Source of the DNA: Rostratula benghalensis
Taxonomy: Eukaryota; Chordata; Aves; Charadriiformes; Rostratulidae
DNA: 64,000 nt
NCBI GenBank assembly: GCA_013399305.1
Contig: VXAI01000020.1
Location: 5,128,684-5,192,683 of the forward strand
Direction of reading: 5' to 3'
Both the position numbers and the translations under genes were made by a program. The notes under the pieces are model-generated. The model ran no database searches. It was not told where the DNA came from and was given only the letters and a program-made list of their open reading frames with translations. This document shows positions 28,707 through 41,633 of this stretch, piece after piece; positions within the stretch are counted from its first letter, which is position 1, and each line of letters begins with the position of its first letter.

Positions 28707-31079
28707 GTAAGCTGGTATTGACTGATAATCAATTGGCTTCCCTTTAGCATGTGTGTCAGTCTCATACGAATAAGATCTCAGCAGAATTTCAAGGCGTTTC
28801 TGAGGATTTTTAGTGCTTTGTTTGCTGGTCTATTGCTGGGGTTTTTTCCTTCTTTTTTTTTCCCAATGATGCAGTCCTGCTACTTACTGTGAGTTTGACG
28901 GTTTTTTAAGGGCTTTTCAAGTAAGCAGAAGTGTTTATATTATCACATCCCTGCTTTTCCTATGTAAGCATTTGCGTTGGAAATTTTATGTGAGGCTTAA
29001 ACTGAAAAAAGATATCTTGAAAGAAGTTCTGCAGATAGGTAAGAATCTGGGGATGCCTGCTGGTCTTTTTTCTTTATGGTCTGCTAAGTAATTTTCTTTT
29101 GTATTTATTGTATTTGACACGACAGTGTATAAAAGTGGGGTCGTTTTTATTTTTGAATAACTTACGATTTGGATGATTTAGCTTGCATGATAAGTAATAA
29201 AGCTTGGCAAAAGTAGTTGATAATTGAACGTCAGATATTAACTGAAAGCATAACAATGTGAAAATTATTTTCTGACAGCACCAAATTAGTTCAGCTTTCA
29301 GTCGGGCAAATGAAAAAGAAAAAATGTAATTAAAAAAAAATAAATCATCATTCTCTCCTCCCTATTTTGAGTAGGTAGGAATTGTTTTAGTCTTGAGTAG
29401 ACTATTAAAAATGAAATACAAGCTTTCTAAAGTGTTAGTATAATGAGATGACGTTGTTTTAATTTTTCTCATAACTGCTTTCTTAGTTATGGTTAACAGA
29501 GGTCTAGTATTTCATGGGGCAGTTGACTGCCAGGTTGTTGATTTAGGCTTAAGTTAAGCAAAGCCTGTCCACATCTCAAAACACTCAAGTATTTGTGCTT
29601 AGTTTTTCTTGTGGTTTGAGTGTAAAGCTAATAGACCTTTATCATTCACATAAAGTAATCTTGTACTTACAGGCTTTGAGGAATGGAAAGGAAAATGGAT
29701 CAGTGGGCACAAAGCAGCTCACTAACTGTGGGTAGTAGTGAAAAAGACACACTTTTTGGAAACTCTTCCAGACAGATCTTTTGCGATACGTGAACCTTCT
29801 TAGGGAGAAGGGAAAGAAAAAGGAGGGGAAAAAAGTGCAAAGCCACAAATGTTTGAACTTGCGTAACTGTTTAAACTCTACCATTTGTCCCTTAGCAGAT
29901 ACATAGCATTGAGAACAATTTTTAAAAGGGCAAGCTAATCAGAATAGCTTAATTAATATAAAAAGTCATAACATTGATGGAAATACTTGAAAACATTCCC
30001 TAAGGCAGTAGGGCTAGAGCAACAGCAGGAAGTTAAGTAATCAATAAAAAGAAATTGGTTTTAATTAAATTGATGGTAATTAGATCCTGTACTTCAGAGT
30101 ATGAGAATATTATTATAGTTATCAGTAAAATGCTTTCTCTATGTACAGTATTAGACGAATGGACATTTGTATTCTGGAATAGTAGAGGATTTTTGCTTTG
30201 TTTTTTCTTAAGGTTTCAGGTGTTGGCTACTGCCATATACATGCTGTAGATTTGATTTAATTTGATATCGTAGCAGAAGGGAATTAATTTTAACAGTGAT
30301 TTTATTTATAAAATTGCTGCTGGGAATTTAGTCTTTCAGTGTCCAATCTTTCTATTTCTTTTATGGATACATAATAACTAAAATTTTGACAAAGAAGAAC
30401 CTGTACTACCTTTGAATACATGAGAAACTTTAAACGGTTAGATGCGGTGCTCCTCCATCTGACCCTAACTTACTGGTTCCCACTGAAGTAACAGGTGCTT
30501 CCAGTATATAAACATATGTATACTGTATGTATGTCGGAATGGGGTCTTCCCATATTACTTTTTTTTCTATTACTAAACAATCTTCACAGAATGAAAACCT
30601 ACAAAATAGTCTTTCAAACAGTTTCCTACTCAATTTATTTTAAAACAGTGGGTTCCTCACCTTAGCTTTGCCTTGTGCGTATTTGTTGGGGTTTTTTTTT
30701 GAATCCATTAATACTAAAGCAAGAGGCAAGTTGATAATGTGCAGCACTGCTTGAACATCTGAGCTAGAATTAGATTTTCTCCACTGTTTATCTGCTTATT
30801 AACCACTCTAGTCATATGTAATTCTCTTTAAAGTATTCTATGATGGATTTACATATGATTTGATTTTTAATGAATTCTAGAGGTGTATTCCTGTGTTTAG
30901 ATTGCAAAGAGCAATCTCACATTTCCTTCCTCCAGCCTGCATTTCAGGACGTTCTCATGAATCAAATGAGTCACAACACTTCATTGCTTGGGCTATGCTA
31001 GGAGGTTGGATGAAAAGGCATTTTCTGAGCCCCGGCTCTTGGTTTCAGCTTCTCTGAGGCAGCAGTGACTCTGCAGTAC

Positions 31080-32342
31080 TTTGTAGGGGTTTGGGAGGTT
31101 TGCAGTTGCAGTGGACTTTCAGAAGGCCTCTGTCATAGTTCTCATAGATCTTATTTCCTCACCTTTCAAAGGCTGGGCTGCCATTTTGGTCTGGAAACTT
31201 CCTAGCTTCATTGTCTTCCACAGTGTCCTTGTTGGGAGAAAAGTTCTGGGAGTTTTACCACTGAGTGTGTTTCATACTTCTTTTTCGTTTTTGAGGGAGG
31301 TTCAGTTTTGCTCTTGTGTAGTATCCGAGTGTAATGTCCAGCAAAATAGTTCCCATTCATGAGGGTCCAGACAATAGAGTCTGTGGTGTAGAGCTGCCTT
31401 TTATGCTTTGGCTTTCTGGTGGCAGATATTACAGACTCCTGTTTCTCTTTTGCTGTTGGAAGTGCTTGGGTACGCGCACCCAGCTGTGGCTGATCTAGTA
31501 CCTTTGAAAAGAAGGTTTATGACATGCTGTCACATGCTGATTTCCTGTCAGTACTGATCAGTTCCATACTGATTTACCTCATTTTCATGCTCGAGAGTTT
31601 TGGCATGCAGACCCATGTAAGGACCTCTTCCTGGGAAAGTACTGAACTACATCTGCATCTGCTAGCAGTGGTACATGGTCACACTACTGTGTGAATTGTT
31701 CTTGCTCTGGACAAGGCTAACTCAAATACGGACATCAAGTCATGCCATAGTATCCACCATGCTCCTCTCTGGTCCAGTTTCTGTTCCATTGACTTGAGGT
31801 GATACTTTTTTTTGGAAGTCTTCGCTGTGTACAGATTTGTCTGTATCTATCAAGATGTTCTTGGAACATTTCTCAGAAGAGACGATCATACCTGCAAACT
31901 GGCCTCACGTAGGTAACACTGAGCATGTGTGAATATCCAGGACCTTGAGGTGGTTTTAGTGTCTGTTGGACTCTGATAGCCAAGTATAAGAGCACCTTGT
32001 CCCTCAGTGTACCAGTTGTTTCCTGGGGCAGTACCAAGAGAGGATAAAGAACTTGAAGATGCACTGTAACGATGTCTGGGATGATAGTAGAGCTCCCAGA
32101 CATGGAAGAAAATCCTGCCTCACTTTTGGCACTTTGGAATCAGCACCAAGAAGGGTACCCATAAATTTTCTGTTGGGAGAAGAGAAGGATACTCCATTCA
32201 GACTCAGGATCTGAATACAGACCAGGACATGTCTGAGACTGTGCTGGGCATCCAGATCTCTTTGTAGAGACAGAAACTCCAGAGACAGCAGCCAAGTGGG
32301 TTTGGGAGGAGAGAAGCTCAGGAAATAAGGGAATCTACACAA
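31080..32342 (-). pseudogene. Decayed coding-like tract, identity unknown
   Basis: Read on the minus strand, a 102-codon open stretch runs from 31516 to a stop at 31208-31210. It contains KRQLYTTDSIVWTLMNGNYF, then AGHYTRILHKSKTEPP and SVVKLPELFSQQ. A one-base shift then continues as DTVEDNEARKFPDQNGSPAF ER, followed by one stop and GNKIYENYDRGLLKVHC. Upstream (31520-31850) the frame goes on with only a few stops (for example EQKLDQRGAWWILWHDLMSV), and a neighbouring frame reads NILIDTDKSVHSEDFQKKV. At 32004-32342 a further 112-codon frame is open. Long frames with protein-like composition interrupted by few stops and shifts suggest an old retrocopy or retroelement rather than random intron. 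I cannot name the parent, and the limits are approximate. Confidence 0.4.
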
Positions 32343-32670
32343 GGTATGTTACTGCCGCTGGTTTTTTTTTGTTTTTCTGAACTTTGGGCATTGTCTGCAT
32401 GCTTGGAGGCTGGGTTCATATGTGTGCCACTATTTTATTCATAAAGTGGGTAGATGCAGTTTTTTATTGAGAAGGAAGGCACCCATCTGTATGATTTGTT
32501 CTTATAAAGAAGTAGCAACTCTACACCCCTTTTTTTCCGGTAGATGCTCTCAGACCCCAAGCAGTAAGACAGCTGTGGTCTGGCTCACGTGTTGCTCCTG
32601 AATTATAGGTTGTTAGACCTGTACAGCTCCAAATAACCTTTCAGTCTGACGTTTCAGGCACAACTGTTGA

Positions 32671-32712
32671 TATTGTTATTGTTGTTGTTATTGTTATTAT
32701 TATTACTATTAT
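32671..32712. repeat. Imperfect GTT/ATT trinucleotide tract
   Basis: About 14 triplets, mostly GTT, ATT and TAT; the open minus-strand frame ending here has an Ile/Thr/Val-rich tail because of it. Confidence 0.8.
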
Positions 32713-33390
32713 AAACCAGACCACAACCTGAAGCAACAAGAGACTAAATTTCAGAGCAGAATAGTGAACAGTGTAATTTAGCCCCGATTTACCTAAATTC
32801 ACAGGAAACTTCATCAAGATTTCTTTGTTTTTTAAGGACATAGGTGTCCAAGTGCCTAGGTTGGCACTGAAGGTAGAATCCTGATGTCCCTTGATGCTGG
32901 TGCGGTTTTGCTTTCCTGTCTTCAGCTCAGGCACACTGCTTATCTTGCTTTGAGAGAAGAACAAGAGCAAACTCACCAATCTTGCTCCCTCCACACTGAT
33001 TCTCTTAGGACTTCTTTCCATGACTACAGCCAGATGCAGGTTATCTTGAAGCATTTTGCTGTCTGTAGAAAGTAAACCAGTATGAGTCTGTCTGTGGTGG
33101 CTATCCTTTGAATCATTTGAGCAGCTACTCACCCACAATGTTATGATATAAGTCTTATAAGTTAGCCTGCCCTCTTTTCCCTTCTCACCCCAACAGAAAC
33201 AAAGGTGACAGAGGTGATCATTCTGATTATGTCCTTATCACTTAGAATTTGAGCATAGGGTGTCTTCCTGAAAGGTTCTGAAAACTATGAACTGAGAGGT
33301 ATTTTTTTGTACTGAGTTCCTCCTGAGTATAGAGAGTTTGCTGCAGCTTCTCAGTGTCTCTGTTAACCATTTTCCTATGTTTCATTTCAG

Positions 33391-34070
33391 ATGCTACAGA
33401 TTTACCAAGGCCACAGTTGGAAAATTCTGGCTCCCTAGCTGAAGCATTTGATCAGATGTCTGGCAACATAAGTGATGATTCTTGACAAATTATCCTGTCA
33501 ACAAATGGAAAACAAGGAAAACATGTTGCTTTTTGACTTCTAGAGAGACATGGGAAGGGACAGTGGAATTTACAAAATGCATTCAGGAAAATGGAAGTTA
33601 GAAGATGATAAAATCTAAACTGATTTTCTGATTGTCAAGACAATTCTAGGGAAGAGGACAGAGAAACTATGGCAGGGAGACTGCATAATGGGGAAAAGAA
33701 GCTGGAAGAGCAAGAGTTCCAGCAGGAGCTCTTCAGGGAGTACATGCATTGCCCGAAGGCAGGCTGCACGGTATGTCCCTCTAAAGGTCCTTATGCATGG
33801 GCAGCATGTACCAGCTGCTCAACAAGTGCTTTGGTAAGACACAAGTTTATGGGACTTTCTTCTGGTCCTCAGCCCTTACCTGTGATGGAAAGAAAGGAAC
33901 AGCAATCCACACAATCCCTGTATTATTTTTTGTACCGCTTTTTAACTAGCTCCCAGTTGCTGGGACATTCTGCTTGTTTGTTTTTCCTCTGGGGTTGTTT
34001 GCACAGCATGCTTTTTTGCGGCTCTCCTGCATGTCTCTGTTTTAATAAATGTGTTTTCCAGAATTTCTTA
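33391..34070 (+). CDS. Possible alternative last exon of ASXL2 (unconfirmed)
   Basis: A strong acceptor (CCTATGTTTCATTTCAG, with a TTAAC branch-point-like site upstream) precedes an open frame. If entered in phase 1 from the exon ending at 19008, the frame reads DATDLPRPQLENSGSLAEAF, then DQMSGNISDDS and a TGA at 33483-33485. An AATAAA lies at 34044-34049 followed by a GT-rich stretch, which would give a 3' UTR of about 560 nt. Spliced this way, ASXL2 would end after the HARE-HTH and acidic linker and lack DEUBAD. Entered in phase 0 from the exon ending at 28706, it would add only 15 residues (MLQIYQ...) before a stop. I do not recognise the peptide. It could equally be the end of a nested gene, a retrocopy fragment or a decoy splice site. 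Confidence 0.3.
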
Positions 34071-34840
34071 CTCTGAAAAAAGAATTCTAAAGCAACTTTA
34101 GAACAGTACCGTGTTGAAGTGTAGTTGCCCTTCTACCTCACTGTTTAACAGTGTCCCTCAATTAAAATATGTCCTGGCATGAACATTACCTTTACTTATA
34201 TCTGCCACTGCCTCGTAGTGAAATGTTCCCAACTACAGCTTGAAAGTGCTCTCTTTGTTCTTGTTCTGTAGATGCAGCTGCTCGTCCAAAGTCTCAGACA
34301 ATCAAAGTGATGACAGTGGCCTAGTTCTAAGCATTCTACTTGTCTGATAATGTTTTACTGGGGAACTGTTTAAGATGGATGGGTCATTGCTACTGTATTT
34401 ATGACAAATATCATCACTGGAGATGAGAGTCTCATTTTGTTTTGTCTGTGCATAAGTCGTGCTTTTCCAGTTATGTTACTTTATTTGTCCATATAGGGGC
34501 AGTGGGCGTCCAAGCAAATATCTTCCTTTGAGCATATGAAAAGATCACCCTTTGATTTGAATAGTTTATAACATGAAATTACACCCAGATAAAAATGAAT
34601 CATGCTTTGATTTTGAAGTGCATCCTAGAAATGTTTGGCCTTTTCAGGGAAAGGTAGGAGGTGGAACAGCCCACGACTCTTCAGAGCTCTAGGAAGCCTC
34701 CTACAAAATACTGACAAGCAGTTACCTACAGATGCAGTTCCAGGAGCAGTTGGGTAGGTCCCCAGAAGGCTGCATGCTCAGGATAGGTGGGCAAGTGGAC
34801 GAAACAGGATGTCTGGCAGAACGGCATTACACTGGAACTG

Positions 34841-34861
34841 TTTACATTGCTGCAATGTAAA
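34841..34861. repeat. Perfect 21-bp inverted repeat
   Basis: Arms TTTACATTGC and GCAATGTAAA are separated by a single T. Confidence 0.9.
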
Positions 34862-37800
34862 TTGGTGCACCTGTGTCTGAGAGGTAAATATGACAGTATT
34901 TTTTAATTTGGAGAATGGTAGTGTAGCCCTGGAGCCCCCAGTGTATGCCTTGGACCCTGAGGAGAGTGTGTTTGCAAATTTGACCTAATGGAAAAGGTTG
35001 ATTACTGTTCTAAGATTTTTGTATTGACATTTTATCTTTATTTTAGTTCATTTAAAAATTGCTTTCTACAAACTGTTTCCTTACCTATATGTGTTTTGTT
35101 GTGCCAAGAAAGAGATTTCCCTCTGGAGCGCTTTCCAGCTGATAAATAGTATTAGTGTAATACTACACAAGCAATTTTACAAAAACCCCAACACCCTTCT
35201 CTTTGGAAAAAAGTGTCGCTGGGTCAATGCCTATGCCATCAAAATTCCCATTCACATGCAAGTCAGAACAGATGTTGAACACATCACATGGGGTTTTGTC
35301 CTTCTTTCTGTGGTTGGGAAAGCAACAAAAATGTTTTCTTTGCAGTCTATCATGATCTGCAGCAACTGTAGCTATGAATGCATTATTGCATCCCTATGGA
35401 AGACAGTGCTGGCTTGCAAGTGTACAGACCTGTACATAGAAACATGTTCTCTCTGTCTCTGCACCATGAATGTCCAAGAACTTATTTTTGGTTTATATAC
35501 AGATAAGTGTTCAGTTGTTAATGTATTCTGTAGTTGTACAGAAAGACTCTGACTGCTACAGGGACCTAAACAACAAATACTCTGCAAGAAATTACTTTTG
35601 TTCCTGATACAGATATAAGGTAGGATACAGGGTAGGAAGCTGACATGGAACAAGAACTGATGCTTATTTGAGAAGTTATTAGCAGAGTTTGAAAAAAAAC
35701 CTTAGTTCTCCAAATTTCCAGTCTGGTGTTCCACCACTACTCTTCATTCCTGAATGATCAGTTGTGTACACTTGGCACCAACACTGTTACGATTAGTGTG
35801 CAAGTCAGGATGGAAGTAAAATAATTTGCTCTCTGCTTTGGAAATGGCACTTTGTAGCTGTTTCCATAAGACATCTTTATTATTGCTTTAATGTTACGTT
35901 TTTGTGATTATAACCGACTACTTTTAATATATGGTTAGTAAAACTAATAGTGGCATCTTAAAAATTATAATTTGTTTATTTTTCATGATTTGTTATGCTT
36001 ACTGTTTTATTTTAACTGCTCTGTGTATCCATGAAACAGGTTGCCACTGAGAAATTTTAATTTAGTAGAGACATGGGAATTAAAGGTTGTCTTAATTTTA
36101 CTAACAAAATGAGGGTGAGAGAGAGGATGAAGACTGAATTTTATGGCTGTGTTAAAAGTGAATCAGTGAGAAACTATAAATCTCTTTCATCTTTGCCAAT
36201 TTGGGATCCATGACCATGATGTAGAGTTGTTATTTATTTTGTGCAATAGATTTTTCTCCATGTATTATAGCTCGCGTTTTTCATATGGCAGAACGGAAGA
36301 ATTCCATAGCTTTACATTTCTGATCCATAATGTGTGAAATTTCAAAGGTTATGTTTCATGATACGAGTTCCAGAAAGTAGACTTGACATTTATGGAACAA
36401 ATAGAAATCTGGGATGATGTTGCTTAACGCAGCCAAGTGTTACATATCTTTGTTGTTAATAACTTAATTTCTAACATTCTCAGCACGTCTTACATTTAAG
36501 CACAAATGAAAGTGGTTTTCTGCATTAATGGTTTATCTGTGTGCTGCCTTTATTCATTCTGAGTTGAAAAAATGTGGTAAAGAAACACAATAAAAAAATA
36601 TCCTGAGCAGCAGTAAAATCAGAGCATGGAGCTTGACATTTTGCTTCTGGTGCTTTTTTGGAGATGAATTTTTCCCCTCTCTCCCATTACCTCTTAGTTT
36701 ATATTGTTTCCTTTCATTCCTACTTCAAGGACGACTTTATTAGTTTTTACTGAAGAGAGTCAACCATTTTGATATATGGGTGAAGAAGTCTTTCCTGTGT
36801 TAAGATCCACTAAATATGAAATGATTATTCTTAACAATAGATAATGACATTCATGAAACCTCCAGCACATTGCTACTCTCCATCAGGGACATAAACTCCC
36901 CCCCAAAAAAAAGAGAAGGAAACTTATTTTTGTCACCTCTGTATAAAAAACTGCTTGGAATTAGAAGATCACTGTTAATTGCATGGTGTTTTTCTTTTGC
37001 GATCTATCTTCAGAGTTTGTGATTTCTTAATATGCACCTTTTCATGTTATTTTGAGTTCTTTTGATGAATTGATAGGTTACTTAAAGATATTTGATATTT
37101 AATCGCAATTTGGTGATTTCATTAAACAAATTAATTATGCCAAGCCCTGTACAATGACCGTGGCGGTGTTATTCAACAGATGGTCACAGGTTCATTTTTA
37201 TGAATGGGAATATTGAGAATTCTCCATACTCATTATGTGCAAGAGATTCACAGATGTCCTTTGCAAATCTGCTTGTGAAAGGCTGGATGTAAGTACTATA
37301 TTTTGGTGGTGATTTTAAGAGAGCTTTTAATGTTTAACTTCTATACCACATGAACTTTCATTTTCTTTCTCTCTGTTTTTTATTTATGTGTTGTACAAGT
37401 AGGATGGTCGTAATGTTTTACAGAATTGTTCAACAGTGATCAGTTCTAGGAATTTACAACTTGCAGCTTTTTTAACTCAAGCATTTAGCACAAAGTGATT
37501 GAATACATTTGAAAAGTAAACATAGAGTCTCATTAAGGAAAAATACACTTTCTGTAAGCTATCATATCTGCTATATGTGTTTATCTCACTTTCTGTAGTA
37601 AAAATGACACCTTATCATTTGATAGAATCATCAGCTCTTTCTTGCAGATCTGTAGGCAGCTGCGCTAGGAGGTTATGTATCTCTAAATATGGATGAGATG
37701 CAAAAGGCTGTGACGGTAAAAGATGTCGATTTAGTTTGTGATTGTTACTGCTTCTGTATCTACAGTGTGATCTGGAACCATTTTCCTTTGAAATCAGTTA

Positions 37801-40539
37801 TAAAATTTCTCATTTTCTTCAGTGCTAAGTTACAAATTTGATTCATCGGCTTTGTGTTTCTTCCCTTCACCACAAGAGCCAAAACTCGAGATTTATTTGA
37901 TCATGGTGACTAGGAAAGTACTAAATTAGCTTGGTGTGCTAAAGGCTCAATATAGCAAAGCATTTGGTGTGTGTTTCACTTCGAGTAATCCCATTGACTT
38001 CCCAGCTAAGTAGAATTAATCTTGGGATAGAAGATTCTTGTCTTATCCTGCAGTAGTCTTGTATCCTAAAATTAATATCCCTCAGGCTAAGTGTAGGGAA
38101 GTTATATATTCGTCCTCAGCAGAGACTGCACAGAATGTCCTTGGTTTATACTTAACTCCTTCTGGTGTTTGGCTTTACTAGTAACTAGGTATCAGTCAGC
38201 AATTTCTCCCTCTCCTGGGTCGCTCCTAGTGTTGTCTTACAAAGACTTGCCTATCCAAAATTTCAGACCACGCACCTTTAAATTCAAAAGTGAATTTAAC
38301 ACAAAATTGTTGTTACCAGCTGGCAGTAATATGTCCCACTAAACAAGATGACTGAGCAAAATCCCAGCCATCTCTTTACCCCACAAATCAAATGTTAGAT
38401 TATTTCCTTGATACTTTTGAACCTTCTTCCCCTGCCTCATAGCCTTCCCTTGCCAAAGGAAAAGTTAGAGAGGTGTAGGGAAGTGTGTTCTCTGGACACA
38501 GTGTAAATCATTGGCACTTTATGTTAAAACTTTGACTTAAATTTTGATGTCCACATGGTTTTAATTTTTTTCCCATTCTTTCAAGTGTCTACATGTGTGT
38601 AGGTTTACTGTCAGCTTGAGTCTCGTGCAGACTGATTTCCAAACTTCACTATGGGCCCTGCGTGGTGGTTGTTTGTGTTGTGAAACCAGAGGAGATGGGG
38701 GAGGGACTTGCTGTGAAACAATGAGCGTTTGGGAAAAAGAGAAACGCTGAAAAGCAAGTATATATCAATGGGAAGTGGTGTTTTAAGGTTTGTCCTTGAT
38801 CCTCACATGTTGAGCTCCTTAGCCTGTAGCTCAAAAGTGGGCTATGCCTCAAAGTAAATACTTCTGGTAGCAACATTTGCCTGCTCCCAGCTGTGTTGCC
38901 CGCTCCTGTGGCAGTGCTGGGATGAGCCGTACTGGCTTGCATTAGTGCTCTGGGAACATGGGGTGGTCTGTGCTTCTTGGAAGCGCCAGATCAGTTGCAT
39001 AAATGTGTGCTTAAGGTCTGCAAGTGGCCTTCCTGTAACACAAAAGAAGGTAAGTGTTGTGCCAGATGAAGACTGGGTACTGCTGCCCTCACTCCAGCAG
39101 CACATGTCTCACCCAAGGTGTACAAACACTACTACTGCCTGCCCTTGATGGTGGATACAACTGCTCCTTGCTTGTCTCACTCATGGGGGTTGAGTCTAAA
39201 GCATTGAAAATCAACTGGGAGGCTTTGCAAAGAATCTACCTTTGTCGCAGTGGCTGTATAAATCATTAAAATGGTATTTCCTTATGGATGTGGGGCAACA
39301 AGGCTGCGGTCCCTGGTAGAGGAGAAAATGGTCTTGAAAGGTGGGGAGGAGGCTTGAGGAATACATGGAACATGGTTTGGGCTCTGACTTACTTGTCATT
39401 TGTCTGGGGAGGATGGTGCTGAAGATGGATATGTCTTCCCTTTGCTTTTCATGAGGCAATTCAGGCTGTGGGGCACAACAAGAAGCTGTGGGGGTTGTGG
39501 TTGTATCGGTATGCTGTTAGCACAGAAGTTGGCTGTCTTTTCAGTTAATTTTTAGTGGGCTGTTTGTTACTGTCTCAGTGGTATTACTGTTAAATAAGGA
39601 TCACTTGGTTTGACACTTAGCTTGGCAGGACTGTGCACTGAAGGTCTTTTTTTTTTTTTAAATTTGGGTAATTTTTGAGAAATAACATTTTGGAATTTTC
39701 TCTTTCCACAAGTCTGGCTGTGCTTGCTCAATACCAGTATGTATTTTCTGTCTCAAAAATGTCTGAAATATAGGCTGTTCTTTATGGCTTTCTGCTTGCT
39801 TCTTTGATTCAGTGTAGATCTGACCAGCTTCTTCTCTTTGTTTGATTTCAAGTGTTCTAATTTGCTTTTTATTGTACAGTGCTTATGTGTCTTTTGAGAA
39901 GTGTACTATAAAAGGGGTTAATCGATGAAGTAGCTTTTGTGTGGCTTGGTGTATTTTATGTTGTATAGTGTGTTATTTAGAGGAATGGAGTGATATCGAT
40001 TTCTTTTTTTTTCCCCCGAGGATTTTTATTTATTTATTTAGCTGTGTGAACATTTTGGAAAGATATTACAGATTAATTAAAGTTACAGACTTAAATCTTA
40101 TAAGGCATCATTCATTCTTGCTTGTAAACCTACAGGAATAATTCATATCAAATACATTCCTTGTTGATATGGTATTACTTTAAATCTTCCCCCCCCCCCA
40201 GTATCCTAACACAAATCAGAGATATAGAAAGAGAGCACACAGAAAGATTGGAGAAAAATAGACAGGAGGATGGGAGAGATCTGTATTAAGCCCAGCCCAT
40301 TCTGATTAATTCCAGAATTTCAGTGCTTACAAATGTATTAATTGTCAAGTATTCATATTTGTATGTTGCAAGATCTTTTGAATCAGATATCTTTTTCCAT
40401 ATAAAGCAGTCTGGCATGTATTTGCTATTTCTAATCTTTAAATATTTTGTATTACATTATCAACCCTGTATTCAATCCATTTATGAAACACAAAGCACTC
40501 CCATTTGTGGAGATTTATTCTTGTATCGTTTTTCCCCAG

Positions 40540-40680
40540 ATTTGCCAGAACACCATCATGTTCGTGTTCTGAAGGTTAATGCCCAAAGTCAAGCAGGCAG
40601 TAGCCAAGTGCTGCAAGGTTTCCAAGATTAGGACTGATTCCCTTCACAAAAATAAATGATTCCTGCCATGTTCAGTGATT
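40540..40680 (+). CDS. Possible second alternative last exon (weak)
   Basis: The acceptor TTGTATCGTTTTTCCCCAG is followed by a frame that, entered in phase 1, reads DLPEHHHVRVLKVNAQSQAG, then SSQVLQGFQD and TAG at 40629-40631. An AATAAA follows at 40651-40656, only 20 nt after the stop, with a GT-rich stretch downstream. The layout resembles the candidate at 33391 but the exon is shorter. The same frame is open back to about 40323, so openness alone is weak evidence. The peptide has no recognised relatives. Confidence 0.15.
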
Positions 40681-41192
40681 TTGTGCAGCACTACTCACGG
40701 CTGAGTGAGTGCATCAATACTGTAGTCCTTACATGCTGTACATACTGATGACACTCTGTGTTAACTTGATTGACTGAGCAGTATACTGGAGAGGATGCAC
40801 CTGCGAGAGATGTGCAGACATATATATTTTTATTCTGGTTTTGAAACATTTATTTTGCATTTTTTTCACTTGGAAGTCTTAGTTTCACATTCCACGGGTT
40901 ATCATGTTGTGCTGTTAAGGTAGAGCAAACAGTTACGTGCTTCTTTGTTGTCAAAACTGTATTGGAAAATGATCTAAGGTGCATCTTCTTTCTCCTTATA
41001 ACCAAAAGCCTGATTTTATATTTTAAAGGAAAATGACAGAAAGGGGACGAGTGTGAAGTCTGGCAAGTCAGTAGCTATGTAAATTATGCTTATTTTAAGA
41101 CTTTCAGTTTAATGGTAGAGAAATGTCTCGTGTAATTCACTTACAAGCATTATTTTTTGTTACATTTTTATGTTTTGTTATCATTTTTGTAG

Positions 41193-41315
<123 letters not shown>

Positions 41316-41618
41316 TAGCTAAAGGACCGTTTGCAAGATCAGTTGTAGTCACAGAGCCTTCCTCTGAATCAGCTGTGTAGCATACAGATTTTGGAGCTGC
41401 TGAAATAATGTTTCCACTTGGTGGCTTTGTTTAATGTCTTTATTTCCTTATCAAATCTGATGTCTGGAGGATGGAGATTTTTCTTCAATAAAGGACTGAA
41501 GGCACACAGTAAAATGACATTTGGTAATAGCAGCAGCTTTAAAGGAATGCAAAGTAACATTTTGTTTGGCTCTGGAACTCTAATGGAGGACCCCATGCTG
41601 GTATTCAATGCCATAAAA

Positions 41619-41633
41619 AGGGGAGGGGGGGGG
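41619..41633 (+). repeat. G-rich stretch in ASXL2 intron
   Basis: GGGGAGGGGGGGGG-like sequence on the sense strand, about 310 nt after the 41193-41310 exon. Confidence 0.85.

Larger units (their letters stand above)
28707..41192 (+). other. ASXL2: ASXL2 intron (12.5 kb)
   Basis: This is a GT-AG phase-0 intron. It contains a decayed coding-like tract on the minus strand (about 31100-32340) and an imperfect GTT/ATT trinucleotide stretch (32671-32712). It also contains two possible alternative last exons (33391 and 40540) and a perfect 21-bp palindrome (34841-34861). A 153-codon plus-strand frame at 35091-35552 has no recognisable domain. The remainder (28707-31100, 35600-38600, 38700-40500) is ordinary AT-rich intron as far as I can see. 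A (C)10 run lies at about 40190-40199. Confidence 0.9.

Noticed and set aside
33669..34076. 135-codon plus-strand frame MAGRLHNGEKKLEEQEFQQE...
   Set aside because: It lies in what would be the 3' UTR of the 33391 candidate. The second half is Cys/Ser/Phe low-quality sequence running through the AATAAA. No domain.
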